From assembly GCF_030295405.1 (NCBI RefSeq), contig NZ_AP027080.1, forward strand, positions 248,001-312,000: DNA of 64,000 bases, given 5' to 3'. Positions 1 to 9,275 of this stretch are shown piece after piece; the stretch's first letter is position 1, and every line of letters starts with the position of its first letter. Under the pieces are notes generated by a model. The model was not told the origin of the DNA, did not search any database, and was given only the letters and a program-made list of their open reading frames with translations. Position numbers and translations under genes: made by a program. The DNA is from Mesoterricola silvestris. Lineage in GTDB: Bacteria > Acidobacteriota > Holophagae > Holophagales > Holophagaceae.

Positions 1-949
1 GCTCCACCCGGCGCGCGGTGCGCAGGGCCTTGAGGGCCTTTTCCATGTCGGCGGGCATGGGGGCCGAAGCGGTTACGGATTCGCCGGTGACGGGGTGGCG
101 GAAGCCCAGCAGCTCGGCGTGGAGGGCCTGGCGGTCGATGAGGGGGCTGGGGGTGCCGTACACCTGGTCGCCCAGGAGGGGGAAGCCCCGGTCGGCGAAC
201 TGCACGCGGATCTGGTTGCGCCGGCCCGTCTCCAGCTTCACCTCCACCACGGTGTGGCCCGGGAGGCGCTCCAGCACCCGGTAGTGGGTGATGGCCACCT
301 TGGCGCCCTTGATGTCCTGCTTGGCCTTGGAGTTCTCGGGCACCACCTGCATGCGCAGGGACTTCCGCTCCACCAGCTTGTCCGAGAGGGTCCCGGCGTT
401 CTCGGGGAGCTCGCCCACCAGGATGGCCTTGTAGATGCGGTGGAGGTGGTGCTCGTCGAAGATGCGCTTGAGGCCGTTGAGGGCCTCGGGGGTCTTGGCG
501 AAGACCAGCACGCCCGAGGTGTACCGGTCCAGGCGGTGGGCGATGAAGAGCTGGAAGCGCTTGAAGCCCCGGCGGCGGTACAGGTCCGTGAGGGCCTCGG
601 CCAGGCAGGGGTCGGTGTTCTTTTCCGCGGGCACCGTCAGGAGTCCGGCGGGCTTGTCCACGAAGACCAGGTGCTTGTCCTCCAGGAGGACCGTGAAGGG
701 GCAGTCCGCGCTCCGGCTGGGCTTGGGCAGGGCGCTGTAGACCATGTCCGGGTCGAAGACCACGTGGACGGTGTCCGTCGCGGCCAGGCGCAGGCCGTAG
801 GTGCGGGCCTCGGCGCCGTTGACCTTGACGCAGCCCGCGTCGATGAGGCCCTTGGCCTGGCGGTGGCTGACCTCCAGCTTGCGGTGCAGCTCCGCGGCAA
901 GGGCGGTACCTTCCGTCGCGCCGGTCCAGGTTTCATTCGATCGGGCCAT
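1..949 (-). CDS. RluA-family pseudouridine synthase (3' end outside window)
   Basis: Converts specific uridines in 23S rRNA or tRNA to pseudouridine. The 316 visible residues begin with an S4-like RNA-binding segment (about residues 15-70; the stretch around EVSHRQAKGLIDAGCVKVNG is typical). The catalytic domain follows, with the RluA signature HRLDRYTSG at residues 138-146 and the catalytic Asp at 141. The late motif GRRNQIRVQF is also present. The ATG at 949 is preceded by a strong GGAGGAG ribosome site. The gene runs off the left edge of the window, probably within a few dozen residues of its end. The family is certain; the exact target (RluC, RluD or other subfamily) cannot be decided from the sequence. 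Confidence 0.9.
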   Translation of the reverse strand, partial: MARSNETWTGATEGTALAAELHRKLEVSHRQAKGLIDAGCVKVNGAEARTYGLRLAATDTVHVVFDPDMVYSALPKPSRSADCPFTVLLEDKHLVFVDKPAGLLTVPAEKNTDPCLAEALTDLYRRRGFKRFQLFIAHRLDRYTSGVLVFAKTPEALNGLKRIFDEHHLHRIYKAILVGELPENAGTLSDKLVERKSLRMQVVPENSKAKQDIKGAKVAITHYRVLERLPGHTVVEVKLETGRRNQIRVQFADRGFPLLGDQVYGTPSPLIDRQALHAELLGFRHPVTGESVTASAPMPADMEKALKALRTARRVE

Positions 950-1037
950 GGGCTCCTCCAGTGCCCGGCGTCCATTGAAACGCTGGGCTTGCTGGAAAGG
1001 AGACCATGAAAACCTTTATTTATCAAGCGAAAGGGTG

Positions 1038-3809
1038 CTACCGCTTGGCGGCCTTCTGGAAATCGCCGGCCTTCACCAGGGTGATGCGGGCGGGATCCAG
1101 GTGCTTTTTCAGGGCGGCGACGATCTGGTCGCTGGTGAGGGCGGCGACGCGCCTTTCCAGGTCGGCCTGGAAGGCCATGGTGCGCCCGGCCTCCAGATCG
1201 CGCTGGATCATGCCGGCCAGCTGCGGGTCCTGGGACCGGCCCTGCTCCTCGGCCTGGAGCCAGCCCGTCTTGGCCTCGGCGAGCTCCTTGGCGGTGAAGC
1301 CCGAGGCCAGGGCCAGGGCCAGCTCCTCGCGGATGGCGGCCTCGGCCTTGGCGGCGTTCTGGGGCGCGCAGATGGCGTAGAAGGTCCACTGGCCGAAGGC
1401 GTCCAGCGCCCCGGCCTGGAACTGGGAGCCCACGCCGTAGCTGAGGCCCTCCTTCACCCGCACCCGGGCCCCCAGCCTGGAATTGAAGGTGCTGCCGCCC
1501 ACCATGTAGTCACCCAGCACCAGGGCCGCGAAATCGGGATCGGATTCCTTCAGCGCGAGGTTCAGGCCCCCGAGGATCACCGCGTTGGCCTTGTCGGGCG
1601 TCTCGATCACCTCGGACCGGCCCGGCTCCGGGCGGTAGACGTTGGTGATGCGCTTGTAGGGCGCCGGGCTCTTCCAGGAGCCCAGGAGGCTCTCCACCAG
1701 GGCCCGGGCCTCCTTGGGGTCCACGTCGCCCACGATGGTCAGCTCCCCGTTGGAGGCGCCGTAGAAGGCGTCGTGGAGGGCCTTGACGTCCTCCACCTTC
1801 ACGGCCTTCATGTCGGCGATGGATTCGTCCAGGGTGGCGGCGTAGCGGGGATGGCCCTTGGGCCAGGCATTGAGGGCCCTGCGGTAGGTGATCCCGGCCA
1901 GGGCCTGGGGATCGCTCCGCTGGCTCTCCAAGCCGGCCAGGAACTGCTGGCGGAGCAGTTCGAATTCCTGGGCGGGGAAGCTGGCCTCCTTCAGGGCCTC
2001 GGTGACCAGGCCCAGGACGGCGGGCAGGTTCTCCCGCACCGTCTCGATGGTGCCCCGGACCCCCTCCGCGCTGCCCCCCAGGCGCACGTTGGCCTTGAGC
2101 TTGTCCAGGGTGTCGGCCAGCTCCTGCCGGGTGTGGCGGGCGGTGCCGCGCAGGAGCATGGCGCCCGCGAGGGTGCCCCGGGGGCCGAGGTCCTGGAGCG
2201 CCGCCTCGGTGCCGAAGTGGAGGTTCAGGGCCACGTTCACGGCGGCGCCCCGGGTCTTCTTGGGCACCAGGGCCACCTTCAGGCCCGCCGCGGTGGTGAA
2301 CCGCACCGTCTGGCGGTCGATGGAGGCCGGGGACACGTCGAAGGCCTCGCCCTGGCTGCGCACCTCCTGCCCCTTGTAGTCCTGGACCATGGCCGCCACG
2401 TCGCGCATGGGGGGGATCTCCACCCGCTCGGGCTTGGGCGTGGGCACGAAGAGCCCCAGGGTCCGGTTGCTGGACTTCAGGTAGGCCTTGGCGACCCGCG
2501 CCACGTCCGCGGGGGTCACGGCCTTCACCCGGTCCCGGTCCAGGAAGAAGGTGCGCCAGTCGCCGTTGGCGATGGCTTCGCTCAGGGCCAGGCCCACCTG
2601 GTCGGACTGGTTCAGGGTCAGGTCCACCTGCTTGAGGATGGCGGACTTGGCCCGCTCCACCTCCTCGGGGCCGAAGGGGGTGGCGGCCACGGCCTCCGTG
2701 GTGTCGAGCACCAGGTCCCGGGCCTCGTCCAGGTTGCCCTCGGGCCGGACCATGGCCCCCACGTAGAAGAGGCCAGGCTCGCGGGTCGCCTCGGCGTTGC
2801 AGAAGACCTGGGCGGCCTTCCTGGGCTCCACCAGGGCCTTGTAGAGGCGGCCGGAGGGGGCCGATCCCAGCACCTTGGCCAGGACCGTCAGGGGCGCCAG
2901 GTCCGGGTCGGTGGCGGCGGGCATGTGGTAGGCGGCCATGGCCAGCTTCACGTCGCCCACCCGGCGCACGGTGACGCTGCGCTCCCCGTCCTGGGTGGGT
3001 TCCACCGTGTAGGTGGGCTCGAGCTTCCGGGAGGGCCTGGGGATGGGGCCGAAGGTGGTGTTGATGAGCGCGAGGGTCTTCACGGGATCGAACCGCCCGG
3101 CCACGGTGAGCACGGCGTTGTCGGGCTGGTAGTACTTCCGGAAGAAGGCGGAGAGGTGCCAGATGTTGACGTTCTCGATGTCGGCGCGGCAGCCGATGGT
3201 GGGCTTGCCGTAGTTGTGCCACAGGTAGGCGGTCTCCATGACCCGCTCCATGAGCACGCTGAAGGGCTGGTTCTCGCCGCTCTCGAACTCGTTGCGCACG
3301 ACGGTCATTTCCGTCTTGAGCAGTTCGGCGGCCTTGGCGGGCTTGATGGCCACCCAGCTGTTGATCATGCGGTCCGCTTCCAGTTCCAGGGCCCACTTCA
3401 GGTTCGCCTCGGAGGCCTTCATGGACTCGTAGTAGTTGGTGCGGTCGAAGCTGGTGGAGCCGTTGAAGTCGGCGCCGTGGAGGGAGAGTTCACCGGGGAT
3501 GTCGGGGTGCTTCGGGGTCCCCTTGAAGATCATGTGCTCCAGAAGGTGGGCCATGCCGGTCTCGCCGTAGCTCTCGTCCCGGCTCCCCACCAGGTAGGTG
3601 ATGTTCACGGTGACGTTGGCCTTGGAGGGGTCGGGGAAGAGCAGGACCTTGAGGCCGTTGCCCAGGCGGTACTCGGTGATCCCCTCCACGGAGGCGGCCT
3701 TCTCGGGGGGCCTGGGGACGGCTCGGGAGGCGGGGGCCTTCGCCGCGGCCGGCAGCCCTCCCAGGATGAGGATGGCGGCGAGGGGCAGATCGAAACGGAA
3801 ACGGGACAT
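1038..3809 (-). CDS. M16 family zinc metallopeptidase, secreted
   Basis: A 923-residue pitrilysin/insulinase-family peptidase. The inverted zinc motif HLLEH lies at residues 88-92, and a downstream RNEFESGEN segment supplies the third metal-ligand region. The length fits two tandem M16 halves, the N-terminal one catalytic and the C-terminal one inactive, as in single-chain bacterial members. Residues 5-25 form a hydrophobic segment ending in alanines, consistent with a signal peptide and a periplasmic or outer-membrane location. The start at 3809 was chosen because GGAG lies 8 bases upstream and the signal peptide begins there; an in-frame upstream start would prepend 21 residues before it. 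Likely role: degradation of oligopeptides in the envelope. The substrate is unknown. Confidence 0.92.
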   Translation of the reverse strand: MSRFRFDLPLAAILILGGLPAAAKAPASRAVPRPPEKAASVEGITEYRLGNGLKVLLFPDPSKANVTVNITYLVGSRDESYGETGMAHLLEHMIFKGTPKHPDIPGELSLHGADFNGSTSFDRTNYYESMKASEANLKWALELEADRMINSWVAIKPAKAAELLKTEMTVVRNEFESGENQPFSVLMERVMETAYLWHNYGKPTIGCRADIENVNIWHLSAFFRKYYQPDNAVLTVAGRFDPVKTLALINTTFGPIPRPSRKLEPTYTVEPTQDGERSVTVRRVGDVKLAMAAYHMPAATDPDLAPLTVLAKVLGSAPSGRLYKALVEPRKAAQVFCNAEATREPGLFYVGAMVRPEGNLDEARDLVLDTTEAVAATPFGPEEVERAKSAILKQVDLTLNQSDQVGLALSEAIANGDWRTFFLDRDRVKAVTPADVARVAKAYLKSSNRTLGLFVPTPKPERVEIPPMRDVAAMVQDYKGQEVRSQGEAFDVSPASIDRQTVRFTTAAGLKVALVPKKTRGAAVNVALNLHFGTEAALQDLGPRGTLAGAMLLRGTARHTRQELADTLDKLKANVRLGGSAEGVRGTIETVRENLPAVLGLVTEALKEASFPAQEFELLRQQFLAGLESQRSDPQALAGITYRRALNAWPKGHPRYAATLDESIADMKAVKVEDVKALHDAFYGASNGELTIVGDVDPKEARALVESLLGSWKSPAPYKRITNVYRPEPGRSEVIETPDKANAVILGGLNLALKESDPDFAALVLGDYMVGGSTFNSRLGARVRVKEGLSYGVGSQFQAGALDAFGQWTFYAICAPQNAAKAEAAIREELALALASGFTAKELAEAKTGWLQAEEQGRSQDPQLAGMIQRDLEAGRTMAFQADLERRVAALTSDQIVAALKKHLDPARITLVKAGDFQKAAKR

Positions 3810-3900
3810 CGTATTTCTCCAAGTTCCAGGGGTGGGTGCCCCAAGGGTCTCACACCCCGCGAAGGCCTTCAACGATCCGTAATTTAACCAAAATTAACGT

Positions 3901-4680
3901 TTACCAGAGGCTGAACACGGCTAGGGCCCCGCCCAGCAGGGCCATGGCGGTGGCGGCCCAGCCCACCTGCTTGAGCTGGCGCGGGGCGGGCGGGGCCGCC
4001 CACACCCAGAGCGCCGCCAGGGTCATGGGCAGCAGGGCGGCGCCGGCGGCGCGGGGCAGGCTTCCGTGCAGGGCGGCCAGGCCCGTCCAGGTGCACAGGG
4101 CCGCCCCCAGGGCGAAGGCGGCGAAGCGCGGAAACCAGGCGCCGCCCCGCTTCAGGGCGAGGATGTGGCAGTGGACGACGGCGGTGGCGAGGGTGAACAT
4201 CCCGCCCAGGAGAAGGGCCAGGAGGAGCGCCCTGCGGCCGCCCCCGTCCCCCAGGAGCACCACGCTGCCCGCGGTGGCGGAAAAGGCCCAGGCCGCCACC
4301 ACCTCGCCGGCGGCCGTGCGCTCCTGCCGGATCAGGAACAGGAAGAAGAGGATGGCGCCCAGGGCCGCGGCGGGGAGGAGCCCCAGGAGGTGGGCGGCGG
4401 GGGCGCCGATCCAGGCCCCGAAGATGGCCAGCAGGAGGACGGAGCCCAGGATCACCAGGCGCAGGGCCGCCCGCACCTGGGAGGCCCCCCGGGCGGCTTC
4501 TCCCCGGCGGCCCAGGAGCACCAGGACCGGTTCGCTGGCCAGGAAGAGGGCCACCGCCAGCACCGCCTGGAAGATGCCCCGGGAACCGTGCCCCAGGACG
4601 GCCCCGCACGCCAGGGCCACGCCCAACTGGGCATAGGCGCCGTGTTCGCGGGGCCAGAGGGGAAGGGTTTCCTTGGGCAT
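3901..4680 (-). CDS. YwiC-like integral membrane protein
   Basis: A 259-residue protein that begins with the PREHGAYAQLG segment characteristic of the YwiC-like family. It consists almost entirely of hydrophobic stretches, about eight to ten membrane helices. The molecular function of the family is not established. It starts 4 bases after the stop of the uracil-DNA glycosylase-like gene, and its ribosome site (GGAG) lies inside the end of that gene, so the two are probably co-transcribed. The functional link between them is not obvious. Confidence 0.75.
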   Translation of the reverse strand: MPKETLPLWPREHGAYAQLGVALACGAVLGHGSRGIFQAVLAVALFLASEPVLVLLGRRGEAARGASQVRAALRLVILGSVLLLAIFGAWIGAPAAHLLGLLPAAALGAILFFLFLIRQERTAAGEVVAAWAFSATAGSVVLLGDGGGRRALLLALLLGGMFTLATAVVHCHILALKRGGAWFPRFAAFALGAALCTWTGLAALHGSLPRAAGAALLPMTLAALWVWAAPPAPRQLKQVGWAATAMALLGGALAVFSLW

Positions 4681-4684
4681 GGTC

Positions 4685-5287
4685 TCAGGTCTCCAGCAGG
4701 GCGGCGAGCCGGGCTTCCCACTCGCGCCGAAGGTCTTCCAATTTCAATCCTTTGCCCTTCCCCGGAGCCGCCTGGAGGAGGCCCTGGGAGGAGGGGTGGG
4801 GCAGGACGTCCAGGTGGATGTCCGGGGCCCCGTCGATGCGGGCGAAGACCCACTGGGCCCTGCGCCCCATGGCGATGACCCGCAGGCGGCCCGGGCAGCG
4901 CCCCGCGGCCTCCCGCAGCTCCCCCCGGAGCCGATCCAGGTTGTCCGGGGCCAGCAGTTCCTTATCCGTGGGGGCCCGGAAGGTCTGGAAATCCCGGGTG
5001 GGGCACACGGGGAAGGCGTTGCTCAGGGCTACCCCCCGGAGCACCGGCGCCAGGCCCTCGGCCCGGAACCGCGCGCCGTCCCAGTCCTGGAAGGCCCCGG
5101 CCGGGACCCGGGCAAGGCCCGCGGCCTCCAGGGCCCGGTACACGCAGGTGCCGGCCCGGTCCCCCCAGAAGGGGATCCCGCTCTGGTCGGCCCCCCGGGG
5201 TCCCGGGGCCTCGCCGAACAGCATGATCCGCACGGGTCCCCGGGGAGGAAAAAGGGGGGCGACCTGGGTTTGAAGAATCCGTGCCAT
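4685..5287 (-). CDS. uracil-DNA glycosylase superfamily protein
   Basis: A 200-residue protein with the superfamily's N-terminal loop motif GEAPG (residues 25-29) and the C-terminal HPS motif in LPHPSSQGL. The family removes uracil from DNA to start base-excision repair. I do not see the four cysteines that bind the 4Fe-4S cluster of family 4 and 5 enzymes, so it is a cluster-less member. Some proteins of this kind have poorly characterised activity, so glycosylase activity is likely but not certain. It is the first gene of a probable two-gene unit with the YwiC-like gene. Confidence 0.72.
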   Translation of the reverse strand: MARILQTQVAPLFPPRGPVRIMLFGEAPGPRGADQSGIPFWGDRAGTCVYRALEAAGLARVPAGAFQDWDGARFRAEGLAPVLRGVALSNAFPVCPTRDFQTFRAPTDKELLAPDNLDRLRGELREAAGRCPGRLRVIAMGRRAQWVFARIDGAPDIHLDVLPHPSSQGLLQAAPGKGKGLKLEDLRREWEARLAALLET

Positions 5288-5347
5288 GGCATCAGATTGC
5301 CAGAGGCTTATCTTGGGGGATGCGAATTTGACGTGCGGGAGGCGGGC

Positions 5348-5533
5348 ATGAATTCGACCCCTGGCCTGGATGTGGGCATAAAAAGAATGGTGGAATCAGG
5401 TACTTACATTCCGGCCACCGGGAAGGTGGAGGACTTGAAAATTTCCTGCCCCCCGCGCCTGAAGCGGAGCGATCTGGACGACCCCACCGGTTTCCACGTG
5501 CGTTTGGTTGAATGGCTCATGCAACAGAAGTGA
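5348..5533 (+). CDS. small hypothetical protein (61 aa)
   Basis: The ATG at 5348 follows a good ribosome site (GGGAGGC, 4 bases away) and the frame runs 61 codons. It has no membrane segment. The middle carries the segment ATGKVEDLKISCPPRLKRSD with one cysteine, and the protein ends in a mixed helix-like tail. I do not recognise the family. It points away from the uracil-DNA glycosylase-like gene and ends 14 bases before the convergent metH stop. It fills a gap that would otherwise be empty, and its ribosome site argues that it is real. Confidence 0.55.
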   Translation: MNSTPGLDVGIKRMVESGTYIPATGKVEDLKISCPPRLKRSDLDDPTGFHVRLVEWLMQQK

Positions 5534-5547
5534 CCGGGGTCCGCTTC

Positions 5548-8500
5548 TCACACGGAGAAGTACCGGGCCTGGGGGTGCCAGGCGATCAGGGCGGAGGTGG
5601 TGTACTCCGGGTCCATCTGGAACTGGTCGGTGATTGAGACGCCGATGCGGGAGCCGCCCAGGAGCTCCAGGAGGGCGGCGTTGCCCTCCAGGTCCGGGCA
5701 GGCCGGGTAGCCGAAGGAGTACCGGGAACCCTGGTAGCCCTGGCTGAAGAGCTGGCGCAGCTGGGCCGCGTCCTTGCCGTGGATGCCCAGCTCCCGGCGG
5801 ACCCGGGCGTGGAGGTGCTCGGCGAAGGCCTCGGTGAGCTCCGTGGCCAGGCCGTGGAAGAGGAAGTAGTCCGCATACCGGTCGGAGCGGTACAGTTCCG
5901 CGGCCAGGTCCGCGGCCCGGCTCCCCAGGGTGACCACCTGGAGCGCCAGCACGTCGAAGCGGCCCGAGGCCTCCGGTTCGAAGAAGTCGGCCACGCAAAG
6001 GCGCCGGCCCCCCTCCTGCCGGGGCAGGGCAAGGGTGGCCAGGAGGGTCGCGCGGTCCGGGGCGAAGACCCGCAGCGTATCGCCCCGGGCCTGCACCGGC
6101 AGGTAGCCGTACAGGGCCCTGGGCTCCAGCAGGCCCTCCTCCAGGATGCGGCGCTTCCAGGCCGCCAGGAGGGGCTCGGCCTTCTCCCGCAGCACCGCCT
6201 CGAAGGCCTCGTCCGTGAGCTGGCCCTGGGTGAAGGACCACCGGTTCCGGATGACCACGAAGGTGTCCAGGAAGGCGAAGATGTCCTCCAGGCCCGTCCC
6301 CGCCTGCCGCACCCCCCAGAAGGGGGGCTCCGGCACGGGCAGGTCCCGCTTCACCCAGGAGCTCTGGCCGGCGGCGGTGAGTTCCACCTGGGCGGCGCCC
6401 CGGTGGAGGACGGTGATGGCGGGGGTGCCCGGCGGGGCCGGGGCGGCGGCGGCCGGGGCGGCCCCGCTGGTGAGGAGGTCCATGTGGCGCAGCCCCTCGA
6501 AGGCGTCCTCGGCGTAGAGCACCCGGCCGCCGTAGGCGCTCTGGCACTGCTCCTCCACGAAATCCCGGGTGAGCGCGGCCCCGCCCAGGATCACGGGGAT
6601 GTCGAAGCCCTTGTCGGCCATGAAGACCAGGTTCTCCCGCATGACGGTGGTGGACTTCACCAGCAGCCCCGAGAGGCCGATGGCGTCGGCGGGGTAGCTC
6701 TCCAGCGCGGCCAGGATGGCCTCCACGGGCTGCTTGATGCCCAGGTTAAGGACGTCGTAGCCGTTGTTGGAGAGGATGATCTCCACCAGGTTCTTGCCGA
6801 TGTCGTGCACGTCCCCCTTCACCGTGGCCAGGATGACCTTGCCCTTGGTGATGGAGGACTCCCTGGGGATGTGGGGCTCGATGCGCTTGACGGCCGTCTT
6901 CATGGCCTCGGCGCTCTCCAGCACGAAGGGCAGCTGCATCTCGCCGGCCCCGAACCGCTCCCCGACCACGCGCATGGCGTCCAGCAGGATCCGGTTGATG
7001 ATGTCCAGGGGGGGCAGGGTGGCCAGGGCCTCGTCCACGTCGTCCAGGATCAGGCGCTTCTCCCCGCCCAGGATGTCCTGCTTCAGGCGCTCCTCCACCG
7101 GGAGGTTCCGGCCCGAGGGGCCCGCCTCCGGGGCGGCCCTGCCGTCGCCGAAGAGGGCCATGACGGCCTTGAGGGGATCGTAGCCCTCCCGGCGCCGGTC
7201 GAAGATGAGGTCCTCGGCCGCCGCGCGCTTTTCCGGGTCGATTTCGGCCACCGGGATCACCTTGGCCGAGTTGAAGATGGCCAGGTCCAGGCCGGCCTTC
7301 ACGGCGTGGTAGAGCATGAGGGCGTTCACCACGTGGCGCACCCCCGGGGCCAGGCCGAAGCTGATGTTGCTCACCCCCAGCATGGTGAGGACGCCGTGGT
7401 GCCGGGCCTTGATGAGCCGGATGGCCTCCAGGGTCTCCAGGGCGGAGCGGCGGAAGGCCTCGTCCCCGCTGCCCAGGGTGAAGGTCAGGGGGTCGATGAT
7501 CAGGTCCGAGGGGTTGAAGCCGTACTCCCCCACCACCAGGTCCACGAGCCGGCCCGCGACGGCGGCCTTGGCCTCGGCGGTCTTGGCCATGCCCTTCTCG
7601 TCGATGGTCAGGCCCACCACCGCCGCGCCGTAGGTGCGGCAGAGATCCAGCACCTTTCGGGCCTTGGCCTCCCCGTCCTCGAAGTTGATGGAATTGACCA
7701 CGCACTTGCCCGGGGCGGTCTGGAGGGCCTTCTCGATGACCGGCACCTCCGTGGAGTCGATCATGAGGGGCAGGAGCACCTGGCCCACCGCCTTCTTCAG
7801 GAAGGCCTCCATGTCCGCGCTCTCGTCCCGGCCCACGTAGGCCACGCACACGTCCAGCATGTGGGAGCCCTCCCGCTGCTGGTCCCGGGCGATGTCCACC
7901 AGGCCGTCGATGTCCTGGACCGCCAGGAGGTCCCGGAACTTCTTGGAGCCGTTGGCGTTGGTGCGCTCCCCAACGATGAGGGGCCGGGGCTCCTGGCGCA
8001 GGGGGACGCTCTGGTAGAGGCTCGAGACGCAGCGGTCCACGGCGGGGGTGCGGTGGGTGACGCCCGAGGTGCCCAGGCGCGCCCGCAGGGCGCGGATGTG
8101 GTCGGGGGTGGTGCCGCAGCAGCCGCCGACGATGTTCAGGTTGAACTCCTTGGCCAGGTGGGCCACCTTGGCGGCGAAGGCCTCGGGCTCCAGGGGGTAC
8201 ACCAGGGCCCCGTCCCGGTTCACCGGCAGGCCCGCGTTGGGCAGGCAGCTGATGCGGCAGGGGGACTGCTCCACCAGGGCCTGGAGGGGGGCGTGCATCT
8301 CGTCGGGGCCCGTGCCGCAGTTCAGGCCGATGACGTCCACGCCCAGCATCTCCACGCTGGTGATCACCGACTGGATCTCCGTGCCCAGGAGCAGGGTGCC
8401 CGTGGTCTCCACCGTGGCCTGGACCCACAGGGGGCATTCGCGCTTGAGCTGGGCCATGGCGTCCTTGGCCGCGCGCACCGCCAGCTTGATCTGGCCCAGG

Positions 8501-8979
8501 TCCTGGCTGGTCTCGACGAGGATGCTGTCCACCCCCCCCAGCAGCAGGCCCCGCATCTGGGCCAGGTAGCTCTCGTACAGCGGTCCGTAGGCGATGTGGC
8601 CCAGGGTGATCAGCTTGGTGCCCGGGCCCACGGAGCCCACCACGTAGCGGCGCCGGTCGTAGGACCGGGCCACGTCCAGGGCGAGCCGGGCGGCGATGAT
8701 GTTGAGTTCCTCGGCCCGTTCCGGGATGCCGAATTCCCCCAGGACCACCTGGTTGGCGCCGAAGGTGTTGGTCTCCACCGCGTCGGCCCCCGCGTCCAGG
8801 TAGGCCGCATGGATGTCCCGGATCCACTCCGGGCGCCGTTCGCACAGGAGTTCCATGCAGCCTTCCAGGGCCGGGCCCCCGAAGTCGTCCACGGAAGGTT
8901 TCCGGGCCATGATCTGGGTGCCCATGCCCCCGTCCAGGAGGAGGGTCCGTTCCAGGAGAAGTGCCGAAAGGGAAGTCAC
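5548..8979 (-). CDS. metH: cobalamin-dependent methionine synthase
   Basis: Transfers the methyl group of 5-methyl-THF to homocysteine through cobalamin. The 1143-residue protein has all four modules. The homocysteine domain (about 1-320) has its zinc cysteines in GLNCGTG and GGCCGTTP. The pterin-binding domain (about 340-620) contains GERTNANGSKKF. The cap and B12 domain (about 640-870) has the cobalamin motif DVHDIGKN. The AdoMet-binding reactivation domain (about 900-1143) has FGYPACPD. The start is GTG at 8979, whose last two bases fall in the TGA stop of the ferredoxin gene (GTGA overlap); an upstream start would add a segment unlike MetH. It is the last gene of the SAM-riboswitch operon. 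Slightly shorter than the 1227-residue E. coli protein. Confidence 0.96.
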   Translation of the reverse strand: MTSLSALLLERTLLLDGGMGTQIMARKPSVDDFGGPALEGCMELLCERRPEWIRDIHAAYLDAGADAVETNTFGANQVVLGEFGIPERAEELNIIAARLALDVARSYDRRRYVVGSVGPGTKLITLGHIAYGPLYESYLAQMRGLLLGGVDSILVETSQDLGQIKLAVRAAKDAMAQLKRECPLWVQATVETTGTLLLGTEIQSVITSVEMLGVDVIGLNCGTGPDEMHAPLQALVEQSPCRISCLPNAGLPVNRDGALVYPLEPEAFAAKVAHLAKEFNLNIVGGCCGTTPDHIRALRARLGTSGVTHRTPAVDRCVSSLYQSVPLRQEPRPLIVGERTNANGSKKFRDLLAVQDIDGLVDIARDQQREGSHMLDVCVAYVGRDESADMEAFLKKAVGQVLLPLMIDSTEVPVIEKALQTAPGKCVVNSINFEDGEAKARKVLDLCRTYGAAVVGLTIDEKGMAKTAEAKAAVAGRLVDLVVGEYGFNPSDLIIDPLTFTLGSGDEAFRRSALETLEAIRLIKARHHGVLTMLGVSNISFGLAPGVRHVVNALMLYHAVKAGLDLAIFNSAKVIPVAEIDPEKRAAAEDLIFDRRREGYDPLKAVMALFGDGRAAPEAGPSGRNLPVEERLKQDILGGEKRLILDDVDEALATLPPLDIINRILLDAMRVVGERFGAGEMQLPFVLESAEAMKTAVKRIEPHIPRESSITKGKVILATVKGDVHDIGKNLVEIILSNNGYDVLNLGIKQPVEAILAALESYPADAIGLSGLLVKSTTVMRENLVFMADKGFDIPVILGGAALTRDFVEEQCQSAYGGRVLYAEDAFEGLRHMDLLTSGAAPAAAAPAPPGTPAITVLHRGAAQVELTAAGQSSWVKRDLPVPEPPFWGVRQAGTGLEDIFAFLDTFVVIRNRWSFTQGQLTDEAFEAVLREKAEPLLAAWKRRILEEGLLEPRALYGYLPVQARGDTLRVFAPDRATLLATLALPRQEGGRRLCVADFFEPEASGRFDVLALQVVTLGSRAADLAAELYRSDRYADYFLFHGLATELTEAFAEHLHARVRRELGIHGKDAAQLRQLFSQGYQGSRYSFGYPACPDLEGNAALLELLGGSRIGVSITDQFQMDPEYTTSALIAWHPQARYFSV

Positions 8980-9275
8980 GCGTCCACCCCCAGGTATTCG
9001 ATGTCCACGTCCCCGTTCACCGCGAACTGGCAGGCCAGTCGCTGGTCGGGGGGGGCCTCCACGCCCCGGAGGAAGTCCCGCTCCTCCGGGCCCTTGGGGG
9101 AGCAGTGCTCCAGCCCCGCCAGGATCCGCACCCGACAGGTGCCGCAGGACCCGTTCCGGCACCCGAAGGTGATGTCGGCGCCGGAGGCGTCGGCGATGGC
9201 CTGCAGGGGCGTGCCCGCAGGCGCCTCCACCAGCAGGTCCTCGGGGAGGAAGCGCACCCGCGCCAGCTCAGCCAT
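8976..9275 (-). CDS. 2Fe-2S ferredoxin inside the methionine operon
   Basis: A 99-residue plant-type ferredoxin. The cluster ligands follow the C-x4-C-x2-C...C pattern at Cys39, Cys44, Cys47 and Cys82. It starts inside the end of the reductase fusion gene (8-base overlap) and ends over the GTG start of metH (4-base overlap), so it is translated together with both. MetH needs reductive reactivation, normally by a flavodoxin, and methylene-THF reductase needs an electron donor; either role would explain the position. This is inferred from gene order only. A housekeeping ferredoxin placed here by chance is unlikely given the overlaps. Confidence 0.9.
   Translation of the reverse strand: MAELARVRFLPEDLLVEAPAGTPLQAIADASGADITFGCRNGSCGTCRVRILAGLEHCSPKGPEERDFLRGVEAPPDQRLACQFAVNGDVDIEYLGVDA

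Noticed and set aside
801-3887. 1028-codon plus-strand open frame over the M16 peptidase
   Set aside because: Same low-complexity antisense pattern; the minus frame has the HxxEH motif, signal peptide and ribosome site.
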